Shown here one piece after another: positions 23,146 to 25,041 of a DNA stretch of 25,041 nucleotides. Under the pieces are notes generated by a model. It saw only the letters and a program-made list of their open reading frames with translations. It searched no databases and was not told the origin of the DNA. Both the position numbers and the translations under genes were made by a program. This DNA comes from CAYYNP01 sp964472545 (GTDB taxonomy: Bacteria; Planctomycetota; Planctomycetia; Pirellulales; Thermoguttaceae), in NCBI GenBank assembly GCA_964472545.1, contig CAYYNP010000136.1:1-25041 (forward strand), given 5' to 3'. The stretch's first letter is position 1. Each line of letters begins with the position of its first letter.

Positions 23146-23174
23146 TTGTGGAGTGCTGCCACAACGGCTATAAT
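23146..23174 (+). promoter_or_regulatory. Candidate promoter for the beta-helix gene
   Basis: TTGTGG (23146-23151), 17 bp, then a perfect TATAAT (23169-23174), 58 bp before ATG 23233. It lies 30 bp outside the oppositely directed candidate at 23088-23116, so the two promoters stand back to back in the 223-bp gap. Confidence 0.55.
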
Positions 23175-23232
23175 CGTCAGGATTCTCGCGACGTCGTCGG
23201 TATTCGAGCAGGCCGTTGAAGGGAGATCTCGG

Positions 23233-24981
23233 ATGAACGTAAGAAGCTGGCGTCTGGTTGTCGTTGCCTTTACGTCGGTCGTGCTCTATGCGGGGACGTC
23301 GCACGCGGGCGAGAACGTCGAGCAATCTACGAACGCGGCCCATCGAGAGTTCGTGGCGAAGTACATCACGGCACCGAAGAAGGGCTACATCGCCCGCGGA
23401 TGCGGCTTCGACGCGAACCGCAACGGCGTGCTTGGCGAGCCCGCGGATCGCCGTATCGGCGACGACCGCACACGGGACCCCGACGGCGACGGCGTCGACG
23501 AAGATCTGCTCTACGTCGATTCCCAGTCGGGCAACGACGCAACCGGCGACGGCACGCCGCAACAGCCTTTTCGCACGATCCAGCGGGCGCTCGACGCGGC
23601 CGACGGACCGCAAGACGGCGCGGAGGATATCGTCTGCATTTCGGGCGTGTTTCACGAAACGCTGGTGATGCGACACGGCGGCGTGCCGGGGCACTACGTT
23701 CGCGACGGATTCCAATTCCCCAGACACCCGGCGATGATCATCGGCTGGGACAAGGACGGCGACGGCGAGTATCCGCCGTTCGACAACGACGACGTGGCCG
23801 TGCTCGACGGAAAGGGCGTTCTGTCCTGGGCCGTGGACAACACGAAGAAGCTCAGCCATATCGAGATTGCCCATCTGACCATTCGAGACTACGGCTATCG
23901 CGAGGACAACTGCGGAGCCCTGAAGCTCTTCCGCTGGGGCGACGGGATGCAAAGCCACATCTACGTACACGACGTGGAAATGGCCGCCATTAACAAAGGC
24001 GAGAAGGATCGGTCGGGCAAAATCGTGCTGAACTTCTGGGGCGGACCGATGACCGACGTGGCGGTGATCAACAACCGAGTGGACGAATACTCGTCGTACT
24101 TCTGCCGCGGCGCGCCGCCGGACGGGGCCGGCCGGTTTCGGTTCCAGAACAACACGCTGCGAATGGTCGGCGTCCGGGGCGGATCGTTCGTCACCGGATG
24201 GAAACTGTGGGGGCATCATCGCCGCGTCGAGATCCTCGACAACGTGGTCGACGCCAACGCCGCCGCCTGGAATCCGGCCGGCCACGTCAGCGGCGTCGGC
24301 GTTTGCCAGGGCGCGCAAGACTGGACCATCCGCGGCAACGTGCTGATCGACGTGCCGGTCACGCTGCAGCCCTTCGCCAAGGGCTATCCCTTCGAGCGGA
24401 CGCTCGACAACATCACGATCGACCGCAACGTCTTTCGAGTCACGCACGACGGCTGGACGTGGCCGCGTCACGGCATCCACATCCAGGGCTACGCGGAAGC
24501 CCCGGCGCACCAGAGCGTTGAGAACGTGGCCATCACAAACAACTACTTTTCCGCCGCACCGACGGCCGGCTGGGGAGCGGCCATCTTCTGCAGTGCCAGC
24601 AACGGCGGCGGGCCTCAGCGGGGCACGATTACCATCACGGGCAACAAGCTCTGCGGCCCGTTCGATCGGGCGCGGGCAGGAATCACGATCGATACGCAGC
24701 GCCGGGGCAAGTTCCGGCAGGAACGCTTTGTGATCCGAAACAACGTTATCGCCCATACAGGCCAGGGGCGAAACATCGCCGTGGCCTACGCTCCGAGCGG
24801 TCTCGTTGCGGACCGAAACGTCTACGACGAATCGGGTGGATTCCGGTGGAACGAGCGCCAGCATTGGCAATCAATATCGCTGGCCGACTGGCAAGCGGCG
24901 ACCGGTCAGGATCGCGAGTCACGAACCGGGAAGGCCGAGTCCGTAGATCCCGATGCCGGCGATGACGTTCCTAGAGACTAA
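23233..24981 (+). CDS. Secreted right-handed parallel beta-helix protein
   Basis: This 582-residue protein has a Sec signal (1-25, ending TSHA-G). A calcium-loop-like acidic segment DPDGDGVDED (82-91) comes next. LYVDSQSGNDATGDGT (93-108) with PFRTIQRALDAA (112-123) is the typical opening of DUF1565/NosD/pectate-lyase-like beta-helix proteins. The rest is made of repeating coils of the type VAVINNRV, VEILDNVVDA, WTIRGNVLIDV, ITIDRNVF, VAITNNYF and ITITGNKL. Such folds bind or cleave acidic polysaccharides, but no catalytic residues could be assigned, so enzyme activity is not claimed. AGGGAGA before ATG 23233 supports the start; the frame is open further upstream to 23008. It diverges from the sulfatase gene, and shared control is plausible. 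Confidence 0.85.
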   Translation: MNVRSWRLVVVAFTSVVLYAGTSHAGENVEQSTNAAHREFVAKYITAPKKGYIARGCGFDANRNGVLGEPADRRIGDDRTRDPDGDGVDEDLLYVDSQSGNDATGDGTPQQPFRTIQRALDAADGPQDGAEDIVCISGVFHETLVMRHGGVPGHYVRDGFQFPRHPAMIIGWDKDGDGEYPPFDNDDVAVLDGKGVLSWAVDNTKKLSHIEIAHLTIRDYGYREDNCGALKLFRWGDGMQSHIYVHDVEMAAINKGEKDRSGKIVLNFWGGPMTDVAVINNRVDEYSSYFCRGAPPDGAGRFRFQNNTLRMVGVRGGSFVTGWKLWGHHRRVEILDNVVDANAAAWNPAGHVSGVGVCQGAQDWTIRGNVLIDVPVTLQPFAKGYPFERTLDNITIDRNVFRVTHDGWTWPRHGIHIQGYAEAPAHQSVENVAITNNYFSAAPTAGWGAAIFCSASNGGGPQRGTITITGNKLCGPFDRARAGITIDTQRRGKFRQERFVIRNNVIAHTGQGRNIAVAYAPSGLVADRNVYDESGGFRWNERQHWQSISLADWQAATGQDRESRTGKAESVDPDAGDDVPRD

Positions 24982-25008
24982 GCGGGGTTGATAATGTTTG
25001 CACCGTGC

Positions 25009-25034
25009 ATAGTAGGCGTCTCGCTCCGCGAGAC
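25009..25034. repeat. Solo family A REP-like arm
   Basis: This matches the left arm of the pair at 1547-1614 (positions 1550-1576) with one mismatch over 26 bp, including the GTAG leader and the TCTCGC-TCC-GCGAGA palindrome. An inverted partner may lie beyond the window edge. Confidence 0.85.
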
Positions 25035-25041
25035 AGCCACA

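Overview
The window looks like a piece of a planctomycete chromosome, most likely from the Pirellulales or a related group. The reasons are the high GC content, the many exported proteins (Sec and twin-arginine signals), and the typical planctomycete families: type I sulfatase, secreted Gfo/Idh/MocA oxidoreductases, PmoA-like DUF6807, HzsA-related multihaem protein, DUF3604 and parallel beta-helix proteins. Many different palindromic repeat pairs lie between genes. No rRNA, tRNA or CRISPR array was seen. The taxonomic call is inference from gene content.

Layout. At 3-233 is the tail of a probable IS transposase, whose outer end seems to cut off the 3' end of a leftward exported beta-propeller hydrolase-like gene (193-1656). 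A rightward block follows: a CBM/propeller/DUF3604 protein (1809-4607), a Tat-exported sugar phosphate isomerase-like TIM barrel (4831-5790), a Gfo/Idh/MocA protein with a C-terminal ExbD/TolR-like domain (5875-7167) and a second, Tat-exported Gfo/Idh/MocA protein (7279-8616). After a repeat-filled gap comes a leftward pair: a tungsten-type aldehyde ferredoxin oxidoreductase (9857-11713) and a DapA-family aldolase (8888-9766). The next rightward block holds a Cys/Pro-rich secreted protein (12063-12644, with terminator), a PmoA-like protein (12771-13871), a Tat-exported aldo/keto reductase-like protein with an altered active site (14218-15348) and a 1028-residue LamG/HzsA-related trihaem protein (15466-18552). 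A probably acquired MmeI-like type IIL restriction-modification gene (18554-21301) and a sulfatase (21474-23009) point left. A secreted beta-helix protein (23233-24981) points right.

How the genes fit together. Most products are exported and belong to carbohydrate-related families: sugar isomerase, two oxidoreductases, sulfatase, beta-helix, LamG and CBM domains. This suggests polysaccharide and sugar-derivative processing in the periplasm. The cytoplasmic aldolase plus ferredoxin oxidoreductase pair could split a 2-keto-3-deoxy acid and oxidise the aldehyde released. That pathway is a hypothesis.

The most unusual observations are: (1) many families of REP/REPIN-like inverted pairs, three with the GTAG-plus-hairpin form known from RAYT-mobilised REPs; (2) two of these pairs lying inside coding sequence, between the RBS-supported start and the signal-peptide core; (3) the Gfo/Idh/MocA-ExbD fusion; (4) the HzsA-related protein with a LamG domain and three CXXCH sites; (5) the AOR-aldolase pair.
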